Origin: Planococcus halotolerans | Lineage (GTDB): Bacteria; Bacillota; Bacilli; Bacillales_A; Planococcaceae | Assembly (NCBI RefSeq): GCF_003289955.1 | Contig: NZ_QLZR01000004.1 | Coordinates: forward strand, 1 to 64,000 | Length of the DNA stretch: 64,000 bases | Reading direction: 5' to 3' | Part shown: piece after piece, positions 28,647 to 38,218 of the stretch | Layout: each line of letters opens with the position of its first letter | How positions within the stretch are numbered: the stretch's first letter is position 1 | Made by a program: the position numbers and the translations under genes | Notes under the pieces: model-generated | Database searches by the model: none | What the model was told of the DNA's origin: nothing | What the model saw: only the letters and a program-made list of their open reading frames with translations

Positions 28647-30140
28647 ATGAAGTTTATTAAAAACCAAAATGGTTATGCATTGTTGATTGTTTTATTGATG
28701 GTTGTTTTGTTTCTAGGATTATCCGCAACATTCATGGCAGGGTCTTTAAGTAATGCAAAGCAGGAAAAAACAGTAGACACTTCCAACCAGGCAGTTGCAT
28801 CAGCTGAAATGGGTGTGAAGTATTTTTCGACTGATTTTCAAAAAGAAATGGAATTGATTGAAGAAGAACTATGGAGAGTGACCCAAGAGAAAGTTAATGA
28901 GATTATTGCTTGTGCTCATACTACTGCATGTGATGAAGAGTCCGAAATTCTAGCTCGAACTGACTTACTTAATAAAGAAATGCGAGAGTTATATATAGAT
29001 TTAGTAACTAACAAAGTGAATGAGCTTAACTCCATAACTAATACCGAAGTTTCTCCATTTTCCGGAGATCCAATAAAATATACCATTGTATCGGCCAGTG
29101 ATGAAAAGTTGAATGCAGCAGGAGGACCAGCAATTGATGATAGTGATACAGCTTCAATTCGCGTGAATCTTGGAATGACAGGAACTTCAAAAGAAGTAAC
29201 AAAAGAATTAAACGCTATTTTTAAAGTCAAAGTGCCAGACTCTTATTTAGATAGCCAGGAGCTTTTGATAGTTAAGACCATTGCCAAAGAGAACTTAACG
29301 TATGAGAATGTTTTTTCGCCAGTTTGGCCGAGCACTATATGCACTGCAGAACTTTTAGCTAGTATTGCTGCTGGGAATCATGAAGGTTTGAATGAATGCA
29401 CGTTGGGTGAGGATCAGACGGTGAGTGAATTTATTGCACTTATTAAGAATGCAAATTTGAATCCAGCAGACTTTCGTGTATATGCATCTGATTTTGAAGA
29501 TAATGTTTGCGATAGTAATTGCAATACCCTAGATTTTGAAGGTATTGCTGTGGTGGTTCCTCCTGGACCGGGGGTAGAGAATAACTTAAATAATATGGAT
29601 AGTGCAAATTTGGTGATTGATGGTTATTTTGCAATTGGGAACAATATAAATAACTTATCAGGGACCATTAGTACACAAACAATTGTTCTTAGAGAACTTT
29701 ATACAGATAACAATATTCAGAATGTGGACAATACCAATTTACTGGTACTCGGAAACGCGACTGGAGATAATGCACGGCTGTATGTCAAGAACAACTTCTC
29801 ATTACTCAATAACTCAAAGCTTTGCATAGATATTGATCGGATATCTAAAAGTGATTTAGATGAATTGGCAAAGAAAATTACTATCCAGAACAGCTCATAC
29901 ATCATTTATTACACTAGTGATCCAGCAAATAAGAGTTTTGAATTGATGAAAAAAGAGGGAAACAATTACGTAGTTGATACAGTGCGTACAGACTTATATG
30001 TACAGCCAAGAGATACTTATGCTAATTTTCTAAGCACGTGCGGAGTAAGTTTAACTGACACGATAGAGGAATTGACGGATCTTCCAATCCCAAATACTCT
30101 TGACCCAGATTTCGAACTAGATGTAGATTACAATCCATAA
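28647..30140 (+). CDS. Large minor pilin-like protein (PilX/GspK-like)
   Basis: A 497-residue protein with a prepilin-like N-terminus, MKFIKNQNG then YALLIVLLMVVLFLGLSATFMAG. There is no Glu at +5, as in GspK and PilX-type components that sit at the pilus tip. The large exported part carries several Cys and many Asn- and Asp-rich stretches (NNLNNMD, NNINNLSG). The DNA is clearly more AT-rich than in pilB or pilT. An adhesive tip function is possible but not shown. It lies between the two small prepilins and the VanW-like gene. Confidence 0.75.
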   Translation: MKFIKNQNGYALLIVLLMVVLFLGLSATFMAGSLSNAKQEKTVDTSNQAVASAEMGVKYFSTDFQKEMELIEEELWRVTQEKVNEIIACAHTTACDEESEILARTDLLNKEMRELYIDLVTNKVNELNSITNTEVSPFSGDPIKYTIVSASDEKLNAAGGPAIDDSDTASIRVNLGMTGTSKEVTKELNAIFKVKVPDSYLDSQELLIVKTIAKENLTYENVFSPVWPSTICTAELLASIAAGNHEGLNECTLGEDQTVSEFIALIKNANLNPADFRVYASDFEDNVCDSNCNTLDFEGIAVVVPPGPGVENNLNNMDSANLVIDGYFAIGNNINNLSGTISTQTIVLRELYTDNNIQNVDNTNLLVLGNATGDNARLYVKNNFSLLNNSKLCIDIDRISKSDLDELAKKITIQNSSYIIYYTSDPANKSFELMKKEGNNYVVDTVRTDLYVQPRDTYANFLSTCGVSLTDTIEELTDLPIPNTLDPDFELDVDYNP

Positions 30141-30170
30141 AAGATACGATACACAAAGGGGGATTCACAT

Positions 30171-30596
30171 ATGATCCAAATCTTCATCACCGTCATAGCA
30201 GCGGCAATCATCCTGCCGCTTGCTTACTTCCAGTTTAAAGAGACTCCTCTTCCAAAGAGAATGCTGATTGCAGGATCAATTGTCGCAGCAGCAATCGTTT
30301 CAGCTTTTCTTCAATTGTTTGAATTAGCATTTTATGTGCCGTTACTGGCGATAGTCGCAATTTCAATGATCGGAGCGATTGTTTACGCGAAAATCGATGA
30401 ATTGGAAAAAGCGGAAAAACGGCGCATGGCTGAAGAACGCAAAGAAAAGCGCCAAAAGACTGTTCATGTGGAAACAGGTTCTATAGAAGAAACTGCAACT
30501 TCAGCAAAAGCAGAAAGATCGCTTTACGATGAACCAGCACAAGAGAAGAAATCATTTGCCATGCAGACAATCGGTGTGGGCGGGGAGGAGCGTTAA
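30171..30596 (+). CDS. Small membrane protein of the pilus locus, function unknown
   Basis: A 141-residue protein with three hydrophobic segments at about residues 3-20, 30-50 and 52-70, then a highly charged, coiled-coil-like cytoplasmic tail (KIDELEKAEKRRMAEERKEKRQK). I recognise no family. ATG 30171 follows AAAGGGGG. One base separates its stop from the TTG of the VanW-like gene, which implies coupling. Confidence 0.7.
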   Translation: MIQIFITVIAAAIILPLAYFQFKETPLPKRMLIAGSIVAAAIVSAFLQLFELAFYVPLLAIVAISMIGAIVYAKIDELEKAEKRRMAEERKEKRQKTVHVETGSIEETATSAKAERSLYDEPAQEKKSFAMQTIGVGGEER

Positions 30597-30597
30597 G

Positions 30598-31965
30598 TTG
30601 GATAATCAAGTATTTGGAAAAACTTTACTGACAATCACTTCTTCCGCCTTTCTCGTCTTCGGCGTTGCCAACGCCGGATCGTTTGCTGCAGATAAATGGC
30701 TGTTCCCGGCTCAGGAGTTTGGGAGCAATACATATATCGGTACGACGGATGTATCTAACATGGAATTGACCGATGCACGCCTACTGTTCACAGGAAAAGT
30801 GGAATCATGGCGCTCGACTGCCGAACTGATGGTCACTTACCAGGATGTTACTGCATCATATCCTTTGGACAATGCGAAGATCTTATTGGATGAGACGGTG
30901 GCCAACGCGCAGACCGGCACACAGAATGATTTTGTCTTCGAGCTTTCGGAAGATTCAACGCGCACATTCCTGGAAAGACAATTTCCGGTATCAGTTTTTT
31001 CAGCAGCTGACATTACGTTAATCAATGAAAAGCTGGAATTTGCACTGCAATCAGGACAGGCAATGAGCCGTGTGACGATCAGTGATGACACCTTGGGTGT
31101 CAGCTATGAAACGGTTTCTGAAACGTCTTGGAGCCATTCCTTCACTAGCTCAGGTGCACAGGAAGTCGTCAAAGCTTTGAGCGATTACAAAATAGAAGCG
31201 GGTACTCAATTTTCATTCCTTGATTTTATCAATGAAATGCAGCCTGCTGATGTTACAGACGAAGACCTAACAGAAATCGCTTCTGCCATTTACGCTTCCG
31301 TATTAAAAACGAATTTCCTGGTCGACGAACGCAGCATAGGAGCAGCGGTGCCGACTTCGATTCCATTAGGACAGGAAGCTGCCATCAACCGGAATCTTGG
31401 AATCGATTTGGTATTTACGAATGTAAACGCCAGTGCATTCAATCTGCAATTATCAGCGGACGGTTCGCGCTTAACTACAAAAATCGCGGGCATGCCTTTT
31501 GTAAATACGTATGAAATTCTTACCGGCAGTGAGCAGGAACTGGAGCCGCGCTTAATCCGCCAATTCAGTGCATTCGTATCTTCCGGGAGAGTAGTGGAAG
31601 AAGAAGGCAGTGACGGCGTGATTGTCGAAGTAACCCGTGCTATCAAGTCGGACGGCAAGGAACTGAAAGTGGAAGCTGTTTCAACAGATTTCTATCCGCC
31701 AGTACACCGCATCGAAGTGTATCCGCTGACGAAAGCGGAAGCTCCGGCACCTGTGGCAAACCCGGATGGCACAATAACGAATCCGGACGGAACGATAACA
31801 CATCCTGATGGCACAATAAAAAATCCGGACGGCACAATCGTAATTCCAACTCCGACGACACCGCCAACAACTGATCCGGTAATTGATACCGATTTGGACG
31901 GCATACCGGATGATGAAGAGAAAGATCCAGATTATGATAAAGGTGGAAATCAGATTGATCCTTAA
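30598..31965 (+). CDS. Exported VanW-like protein with NPDGTI repeats and calcium-loop tail
   Basis: A 455-residue protein. A hydrophobic segment (residues 8-28) is a signal or anchor. Residues about 180-330 resemble the VanW domain: FSFLDFINEM, then IASAIYASVLKTNFLVDERSIGAAVPTSIPLGQEAAIN and NLGIDLVFTNVNASAFNLQL. The usual GGGICQ-type motif with Cys is degenerate. Near residues 388-415 a seven-residue repeat PDGTI(T/K/V)x occurs four times. The end, DTDLDGIPDDEEKDPDYD, is a thrombospondin-type-3-like calcium-binding motif. Start TTG 30598 follows GGGGAGGAG; in-frame ATG 30529 lies inside the previous gene. A cell-surface pilus accessory role is inferred from position. Confidence 0.75.
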   Translation: MDNQVFGKTLLTITSSAFLVFGVANAGSFAADKWLFPAQEFGSNTYIGTTDVSNMELTDARLLFTGKVESWRSTAELMVTYQDVTASYPLDNAKILLDETVANAQTGTQNDFVFELSEDSTRTFLERQFPVSVFSAADITLINEKLEFALQSGQAMSRVTISDDTLGVSYETVSETSWSHSFTSSGAQEVVKALSDYKIEAGTQFSFLDFINEMQPADVTDEDLTEIASAIYASVLKTNFLVDERSIGAAVPTSIPLGQEAAINRNLGIDLVFTNVNASAFNLQLSADGSRLTTKIAGMPFVNTYEILTGSEQELEPRLIRQFSAFVSSGRVVEEEGSDGVIVEVTRAIKSDGKELKVEAVSTDFYPPVHRIEVYPLTKAEAPAPVANPDGTITNPDGTITHPDGTIKNPDGTIVIPTPTTPPTTDPVIDTDLDGIPDDEEKDPDYDKGGNQIDP

Positions 31966-31987
31966 CCGTTATGAAGGGGGTGGGACT

Positions 31988-33646
31988 TTGGCAGTCAGAA
32001 GAAAGAAACTTGGCGATTTATTGATCGAACAAGGCCTATTGACCGAAGAAGAATTACTCAGCGTACTTGAAGGCAAGCAAACTGACCAGAAAATCGGGGA
32101 TGCTCTTTTGCAAAGAGGGATCATCACCGAGCAGCAATTGATCGAAACACTGGAAGTGCAGCTTGGCATCCCACACGTTACGCTTTACCGTTATCCATTT
32201 GACCCGAAATTATTTAATATGGTGCCCAAAGAAGTCGCCAAGCGGAAGATGCTTGTCCCGCTAAAACGGGAGAACGATAAATTATATATTGCGATGACCG
32301 ATCCGATGGATATCATTACGATAGATGATTTGCGTTTGACAACCGGTTTCAACATCGAACCGGCGATCGCGTCAAAAGACGATATCATGAAGACCATCGC
32401 GAAATATTACGACGAAGAATCCTACGATGACCTGCTGGACGAATTGCCGGAAGTGACGAAAGAGCAGCAGGAAGAACTGAATGATTTGGATGCGCCGATT
32501 GTGCGCCTCGTCAATCAGATTCTTTCCAACGCCGTGTCGCAAAAAGCGAGTGACGTCCATTTCGATCCCCAGGAAAATAAAGTCCTGGTGCGCTATCGCA
32601 TAGATGGTTCACTCCGAACGGAACGCACTTTGCCGAAAACGATGCAGCAAATGGTCACAGCACGGATTAAAATCCTGGCGAATCTGGATATCACCGAAAA
32701 CCGTATCCCGCAGGATGGACGCATCAAAACGAATGTCGACTTCCGGCCGATTGATCTCCGCGTATCTTCACTGCCGACCGTTTTCGGTGAAAAAATCGTT
32801 ATGCGGATACTCGATCTCAGCGCGAACCTGACCGATATCTCGAAACTTGGCTTTAACGATACGAATATGGAACGCTTCATGAGAGAAATCGAAAAGCCGA
32901 ACGGCATCGTATTGATCTCTGGTCCAACCGGTTCTGGTAAATCATCGACGCTTTATGCGGCATTGAACAAACTCAACAGCGAAGAAGTGAATATCATTAC
33001 GGTTGAAGATCCGGTTGAATATCAACTGGAAGGCATCAATCAGATCCAGGTAAACTCGAATGTCGGTTTGACATTTGCTGCAGGTCTCCGTTCTATTCTT
33101 CGTCAGGATCCCGACATCGTCATGGTAGGGGAAATCCGGGACAAGGAAACGGCGGATATTTCCATCCGTGCATCGCTCACAGGTCACTTGGTTTTAAGCA
33201 CGATTCACACGAATGATTCGATTGCTTCGATTACCCGTCTTATGGACATGGGCATCGAGCCGTTCCTCGTAACGGCTTCATTGAATGCTGTCGTGGCGCA
33301 GCGTTTAATCCGGAAAGTTTGCCGTGATTGCCGTACCGTCGAACCGGCTACTGTCCGTGAGAAAGAAATTTTCGCTAAGCGCGGCTTAACGATTGATGTA
33401 GTGGCCCGCGGCACCGGCTGCCCGCAATGTAATATGACCGGATATCGTGGCCGAATGGCGATTCACGAAGTGCTGGTTGTAGACGAAGCGATGAAAAATA
33501 TCATCAACAGAAACGGCACAGCGGCAGAAATTCGCGAAATTGCAGTGAAGAATAAAACTATCTTCCTGATCGACGACGGCTTATTAAAAGTGAAGGAGGG
33601 CATGACCAGCACGGAAGAAGTACTCCGCGTTGCGATTGCAGAATAG
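31988..33646 (+). CDS. pilB: Type IV pilus assembly ATPase PilB (GspE family)
   Basis: A 552-residue cytoplasmic extension motor. The N-terminal GspEII domain (KKLGDLLIEQGLLTEEELLSVLE) precedes the ATPase. Walker A is SGPTGSGKSSTLYAAL, the Asp box is NIITVEDPVEYQ, Walker B is LRQDPDIVMVGEIRDKETA and the His box is LTGHLVLSTIHTNDS. The zinc site is CRDCRTV...CPQCNMTG, typical of assembly rather than retraction ATPases. TTG 31988 follows GAAGGGGGTGGG; in-frame ATG at 31883 would overlap the VanW-like gene by 83 bases. Confidence 0.95.
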   Translation: MAVRRKKLGDLLIEQGLLTEEELLSVLEGKQTDQKIGDALLQRGIITEQQLIETLEVQLGIPHVTLYRYPFDPKLFNMVPKEVAKRKMLVPLKRENDKLYIAMTDPMDIITIDDLRLTTGFNIEPAIASKDDIMKTIAKYYDEESYDDLLDELPEVTKEQQEELNDLDAPIVRLVNQILSNAVSQKASDVHFDPQENKVLVRYRIDGSLRTERTLPKTMQQMVTARIKILANLDITENRIPQDGRIKTNVDFRPIDLRVSSLPTVFGEKIVMRILDLSANLTDISKLGFNDTNMERFMREIEKPNGIVLISGPTGSGKSSTLYAALNKLNSEEVNIITVEDPVEYQLEGINQIQVNSNVGLTFAAGLRSILRQDPDIVMVGEIRDKETADISIRASLTGHLVLSTIHTNDSIASITRLMDMGIEPFLVTASLNAVVAQRLIRKVCRDCRTVEPATVREKEIFAKRGLTIDVVARGTGCPQCNMTGYRGRMAIHEVLVVDEAMKNIINRNGTAAEIREIAVKNKTIFLIDDGLLKVKEGMTSTEEVLRVAIAE

Positions 33647-33649
33647 ACT

Positions 33650-34696
33650 ATGCTGACTACTACAACATTTATCGATAATGTTTTGACTGCAGCCAAGGAA
33701 TTGAATGTTTCCGATATCCATTTGACCACGGGTATCCCACCGGTTTTCCGGATGCATGGCACATTGCGCCGTTACGGAGAAGAAATTATCACACCTGATC
33801 ATTCAGAAGCTATCGGCAAAGCTATCATGCCGGAATCGTTATGGGAAACGTTCCTTGAAAAAGGAGAGATGGATTATTCCTACGCAATTGCTGGAGTCGG
33901 CCGTTACCGGGTCAACACTTTCCATCAGCGCGGCTCGATTTCACACGCATTCCGTGCGATTCCAACCGTGGTTCCGACAGTCGATGATTTGAAAATGCCG
34001 CAGATTTTAAAGAAACTGGCAGAAATTCATCAGGGACTTATCCTGGTAACTGGCCCTACTGGTTCAGGTAAATCAACGACGCTAGCGGCAATGATTCGTC
34101 ATATCAATGAAGAAATGACGAAACATATCATTACGCTGGAGGATCCGATTGAGTATCTTCATAGACACGGCACATCGATTATCGATCAACGCGAAGTCGG
34201 ATTCGATACGAACAGTTTTGCCAACGGATTACGCGCAGCGCTTCGACAGGATCCGGATGTAATTCTGGTCGGTGAGATGCGTGACCTGGAAACGATTATG
34301 ACCGCTATCACCGCCGCTGAAACGGGTCACTTGGTTATGGGTACGCTGCATACATCGAGTGCCGCTACAACAATCGAGCGGATTATTGACGTCTTTCCGC
34401 CAGAACAGCAATCTCAGATTCGGACGCAGCTTGGCGGTATTTTGAAAGCTGTTGTTGCTCAACGGTTATTGCCGACAGCAGATGGCAAGGGTCGAGTCGC
34501 TGCAACTGAAATCTTGATTTCAAATCCGGCAGTCGCCAACTTAATCCGTACAGAAAAAGTTCACCAGATACCGAACGTAATCCTGACCAACCGGGCAGCC
34601 GGTATGCATATGATGTCGACTTCCGTCCAGGAACTTTTGGCTCAAGGCAGGATAACCAGACAAATCGCTCAACCTTTCCTGGAAGGAGAGGAGTAA
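33650..34696 (+). CDS. pilT: Pilus retraction ATPase PilT
   Basis: A 348-residue hexameric ATPase that depolymerises pili. VSDIHLTTGIPPVFRMHGTL opens the PAS-like domain, Walker A is TGPTGSGKSTTLAAMI, Walker B DPDVILVGEMRDLETI, and the retraction-specific AIRNLIRE-like region appears as NPAVANLIRTEKVHQIPNVI. No zinc site is present, as expected. It starts three bases after the pilB stop; its weak ribosome site suggests coupling. Presence of PilT predicts twitching or retractile pili. Confidence 0.95.
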   Translation: MLTTTTFIDNVLTAAKELNVSDIHLTTGIPPVFRMHGTLRRYGEEIITPDHSEAIGKAIMPESLWETFLEKGEMDYSYAIAGVGRYRVNTFHQRGSISHAFRAIPTVVPTVDDLKMPQILKKLAEIHQGLILVTGPTGSGKSTTLAAMIRHINEEMTKHIITLEDPIEYLHRHGTSIIDQREVGFDTNSFANGLRAALRQDPDVILVGEMRDLETIMTAITAAETGHLVMGTLHTSSAATTIERIIDVFPPEQQSQIRTQLGGILKAVVAQRLLPTADGKGRVAATEILISNPAVANLIRTEKVHQIPNVILTNRAAGMHMMSTSVQELLAQGRITRQIAQPFLEGEE

Positions 34697-34697
34697 G

Positions 34698-35909
34698 ATG
34701 GCGCGATTTAAATATGAAGGAAGAGACCGCAAGCGAATACGGGCCGGCGTTGTAACCGCTGGCAACCGCCGTGAAGCGATTGAACAGCTGCGCGATCAAG
34801 GTGTACGAGTTATCGAAATCCGTGAAATCGCCGCTACAGCGCTGCAAAAAGATATTGTTATAGGGAATCCAGTCAAACGCGATCAGTTCATTATGTTCCT
34901 GCGCCAGTTTTCAACATTGATGCGAGCGGGTGTGACGATTGTCGATTCTGTAAAGATTCTGTCGCAACAAGTAGAATCGAAAGCGCTGCGCAAAACTTTG
35001 GTCAATATTGATGAAGATTTACGGAAGGGAAATTCTCTGTCGGATTCACTCCGCAAGCATCCAAAAATTTTCGAACCGCTGACAATTAACTTGATAAAAG
35101 CGGGAGAATTATCGGGGAATATTGATGAGTCTCTTGATAGGCTTGCTACTTACTACGATAAAGCGTATCAGACAAGACAAAAAGTTAAATCCGCAATGTC
35201 TTATCCATTGGTGGTAGGAGTGCTCGCAATAGGCGTAGTTATTTTCCTTTTATCTTCCATTGTTCCGATGTTCGCTGAAATGTTCGAAGGCTTTGGCGGC
35301 GAATTGCCGATGCTTACTCAGATAGTAATGTTGGCAAGTGATCTTGTCCAGCAATACTGGTATCTTCTTGTTCTTGCTGGATTTGGAATTGCGGCAACAA
35401 TTTGGATGATGAAACGGAATGAACAGGGCAAAATGATACTAGATACTTTGCTCCTCAGAATGCCGATTTTCGGCCGTATGTTGAAAAAATCTGCACTTGC
35501 ACGTATGACGAGAACGTTGAGTTCACTGTTTTCCAGTTCTGTGCCGATTCTTCAGGCATTGACGATGGTTGAAAAAGTTGTGGGCAACGCAGTTATGTCA
35601 AAAGTGATTCTTGCTGCCAGAGATAACCTTGAACGTGGTGGTTCCTTAACTGAGCCCATGAAAAATCACTGGGCGTTTCCACCGCTGATTCCACACATGA
35701 TATTAATCGGAGAACAGACCGGATCACTGGACCATATGCTAGATAAAGTAGCCGATTTCTACGAGAAAGAAGTGGAAGCGGAAACCGATCGCCTTAAAGC
35801 TTTAATAGAACCACTGATGATTGTTGTTCTGGCGGCGTTAGTAGGGACTATTGTCATGTCTATTATGCTACCTATGTTTGAAATGTTTCAAAATATTGAC
35901 AACATGTAG
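34698..35909 (+). CDS. pilC: Pilus inner-membrane platform protein PilC (GspF family)
   Basis: A 403-residue membrane protein with two GspF domains (residues about 65-190 and 270-395), each with FLRQFSTLMRAGVTIVDSVKIL or ARMTRTLSSLFSSSVPILQALTM, and three transmembrane helices (near 170, 220 and 375). It couples PilB and PilT to pilin movement. The ATG follows GGAGAGGAG and lies one base after pilT. Confidence 0.95.
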   Translation: MARFKYEGRDRKRIRAGVVTAGNRREAIEQLRDQGVRVIEIREIAATALQKDIVIGNPVKRDQFIMFLRQFSTLMRAGVTIVDSVKILSQQVESKALRKTLVNIDEDLRKGNSLSDSLRKHPKIFEPLTINLIKAGELSGNIDESLDRLATYYDKAYQTRQKVKSAMSYPLVVGVLAIGVVIFLLSSIVPMFAEMFEGFGGELPMLTQIVMLASDLVQQYWYLLVLAGFGIAATIWMMKRNEQGKMILDTLLLRMPIFGRMLKKSALARMTRTLSSLFSSSVPILQALTMVEKVVGNAVMSKVILAARDNLERGGSLTEPMKNHWAFPPLIPHMILIGEQTGSLDHMLDKVADFYEKEVEAETDRLKALIEPLMIVVLAALVGTIVMSIMLPMFEMFQNIDNM

Positions 35910-35962
35910 TTTGTTTTTGACTATATTATTTAAAAATAATGTAAAAATATCGAAAAAATGTG

Positions 35963-35990
35963 TTGCGTTATTTCCAGCTATTGCTATACT
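35963..35990 (+). promoter_or_regulatory. Sigma-A promoter of the major pilin gene
   Basis: TTGCGT (35963-35968), a 16-base spacer, then TATACT (35985-35990), 52 bases before pilA. This allows the pilin to be made in larger amounts than the rest of the machine. Confidence 0.65.
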
Positions 35991-36041
35991 AAAGATGTAC
36001 TCATAAAGTACTAAAAAATTAGGACAAAGGGAGGAAATGAA

Positions 36042-36506
36042 ATGAAGAAATTTTTGAAAAAGAAATTGGGCAATGAAAAAGGTATGACGCTGATCGAGCT
36101 TTTGGCAGTAATCGTAATTTTGGCGATTATCGCAGCAATCGCGATTCCGGCGATTGGGAATATTATTGAGAATAGTAGAGTTGGAGCGGTAAAATCAGAT
36201 GCTATAAATGTTATGGCAGCAGCTGATTTATATTTTACTGATGGGAATACAGGAACTGTAGTGACCATGACTCAGTTAAAAGCTGGAAAGTATTTAGATA
36301 ATGGAGGTTCATTTGAAGCCGCTGGAGCCGCTGAACCTTCTGTTACAAGAGCTACTACTACGACGCCTGCTTCTATAGGCGGTACTGGCGTAGCTGGTAA
36401 TGTGAAAATTGTTTTCACAACCGCTACAAGAGCAAATATTAACGCTGTGAAAAATAGTGATAGAAACCAAACTGCAGGGACCCCTGTCGTAGTAACTGTA
36501 AATTAA
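36042..36506 (+). CDS. pilA: Type IV major pilin (prepilin)
   Basis: A 154-residue prepilin. The leader ends LGNEKG, cut before MTLIELLAVIVILAIIAAIAIP, with Glu at +5 and the classic long helix. The C-terminal half is small, Thr-, Ala- and Gly-rich, and has no Cys, so no disulphide-bounded D-region. ATG 36042 follows GGGAGG. The separate promoter and small size suggest it is the main subunit. Confidence 0.92.
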   Translation: MKKFLKKKLGNEKGMTLIELLAVIVILAIIAAIAIPAIGNIIENSRVGAVKSDAINVMAAADLYFTDGNTGTVVTMTQLKAGKYLDNGGSFEAAGAAEPSVTRATTTTPASIGGTGVAGNVKIVFTTATRANINAVKNSDRNQTAGTPVVVTVN

Positions 36507-36528
36507 ATAATCTCTAGGAGCTGATCGA

Positions 36529-37467
36529 ATGGCCTTATCGTTTTTATCGAGAAAAACGCGCGTTGCGACCATTACAATAGAAGAAGATGCAATTCGCCAT
36601 GTCGATTTGAAATCGGTCGATCCGCTTCAATTGAGCCTAGCCGAGGAGTATCCACTCCCGGCGGGTGTCATTGAAGACGGTAAAATTGTAAATTTCGACG
36701 AGCTTGGCTCGGTACTCGATAAGGCTGTCAATCAGTGGGGTCTCACCAAAAAGTCAGTCCGATTCCTCGCCCCTGACGAATTTGTTATTATCCGCAAAGT
36801 ACCTTACCCCGATGACGTTGCAGCTGATGAATTGAAGGGCCATTTCTTCATTGAAATCGGCTCGACGCTTTATCTTCCTTTTGAAGATCCCGTTTTCGAT
36901 GTGGTACCTTACCATCCCGAATCGGACAATCCCGAAGCGATCATCATCGCTTCGAAAGAATCGGTCGTCCATGATTTTGAGCGGGCATTCAGCGATTCAA
37001 AACTGGTGCCAGTTGTAGCGGATATCACGCCGCTTGCCTTATACCGTTTGGCATATCTGCAGCATGACATTTCAGAAGATGACCATATTATGATTATCGA
37101 TGTGCACGGTTCTAAAATGACAGTCTCCATCTTCCATGAACATTTTCCTTTATTTATGCGACCGGTCGATTTATCGGAATTTAATTCTCTTGGCGGTGAT
37201 TCATCCGCATTAATGGACGTCATCATTTCCGAAACTGAGAAGTTAGCCAATTTCTATCGCTACAATATGAATGAAGGCGAGAGCGGAATAACGAAAATCA
37301 TCTGCAATGGCGAATTTGAAGAATGGTACACATTCCAGGCCCGTTTTGAAGGGCGCTTTTCAATTCCGGTATCACCGATTGTTCTAAAACCCATCACTAC
37401 CGAACATGGCGACAGCGTCTCCGGACGTTTCAACCGTGCCATCGGTCTAGCGCTGAAAGAGGTGTGA
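36529..37467 (+). CDS. pilM: Pilus assembly protein PilM (actin-like)
   Basis: A 312-residue cytoplasmic protein of the PilM family, with an actin/FtsA-like ATPase fold. The EDAIRHVDLK opening is followed by the region KKSVRFLAPDEFVIIRKVPYP, which is typical of the family, and by the late phosphate-loop-like MIIDVHGSKMTVSIF. PilM binds the N-terminal tail of PilN (INLLP), encoded next. Sequence similarity to classical PilM is moderate. Confidence 0.85.
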   Translation: MALSFLSRKTRVATITIEEDAIRHVDLKSVDPLQLSLAEEYPLPAGVIEDGKIVNFDELGSVLDKAVNQWGLTKKSVRFLAPDEFVIIRKVPYPDDVAADELKGHFFIEIGSTLYLPFEDPVFDVVPYHPESDNPEAIIIASKESVVHDFERAFSDSKLVPVVADITPLALYRLAYLQHDISEDDHIMIIDVHGSKMTVSIFHEHFPLFMRPVDLSEFNSLGGDSSALMDVIISETEKLANFYRYNMNEGESGITKIICNGEFEEWYTFQARFEGRFSIPVSPIVLKPITTEHGDSVSGRFNRAIGLALKEV

Positions 37468-37471
37468 CCAT

Positions 37472-38218
37472 ATGTTAGTTGATATTAATCTATTGCCGCA
37501 GAAGGAGCGGGATCGCCCCGCCTTCCTCATTGCGGCGCTTTCTGTTTTACTTCTTGGTCTGGTCGTCTTCGCAGCGCTGTTCTTCATGGCAAAATCGGAG
37601 AAGACCGAACAAGCGGTACTGGCGGCGCAAAGCGCTGAACTTGCCACGCAGCAAGCCGAAATTCGCGCGCAGCTTGAAGCTACTGCAGGTTTGAATGAAG
37701 AGCAGCAACTGAAAGCGACTGTCGATTGGGCGGAAAGCTATCAATATGACACAATTCCTTTATTGGAAGAGTTGGCAGCATTGCTTCCTGCACGCGGATT
37801 CTTTGATCAGATTGGTTTCGCTGAGCCGAATACGGCTACATTAACTGTCCAATTCGACGCAACGCGTGATGCGGCCTATTATCTGGCTCAATTAAAAGGA
37901 TCGGAGCTTCTTGATTTTGCTTCATTGGACTCAGTTGAAAGTCAAAGTGACTTGTTAACTGAAGATGAAGAAGGCGAAACTAAAAATGAAGATGAACCAA
38001 TCGAAACGCCGAGATATCTCGCTACATATACATTGGTATTCGTAGATGACCGCCTGCCGGTGCTTGACGCAGAGGGCAATATCATCGAGGAGCCGGTGGA
38101 AGAAACACCAGCTGCTGACGCGGAAGAAAATGTTGAAGCGGATGTAGATGTGGAAGTCGAAGTTATCGAAGAAACCGAAACCACTCCAGAAGAAACGGAG
38201 GGGGATACAAATGAGTAG
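37472..38218 (+). CDS. pilN: Pilus alignment protein PilN with acidic tail
   Basis: A 248-residue bitopic protein. The N-terminus MLVDINLLP is the PilM-binding motif, followed by one transmembrane helix (residues 19-41), a coiled coil and a ferredoxin-like domain. After residue about 150 it is acidic; the last 45 residues are almost all Glu, Asp, Val and Thr (EADVDVEVEVIEE). A similar motif occurs in the next gene. Its stop overlaps the PilO start by eight bases. Confidence 0.85.
   Translation: MLVDINLLPQKERDRPAFLIAALSVLLLGLVVFAALFFMAKSEKTEQAVLAAQSAELATQQAEIRAQLEATAGLNEEQQLKATVDWAESYQYDTIPLLEELAALLPARGFFDQIGFAEPNTATLTVQFDATRDAAYYLAQLKGSELLDFASLDSVESQSDLLTEDEEGETKNEDEPIETPRYLATYTLVFVDDRLPVLDAEGNIIEEPVEETPAADAEENVEADVDVEVEVIEETETTPEETEGDTNE

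Noticed and set aside
30598-31965. VanW as a vancomycin-resistance gene
   Set aside because: Only a degenerate VanW-like domain is present; no vanHAX genes are near, and most VanW-domain proteins have no link to resistance.
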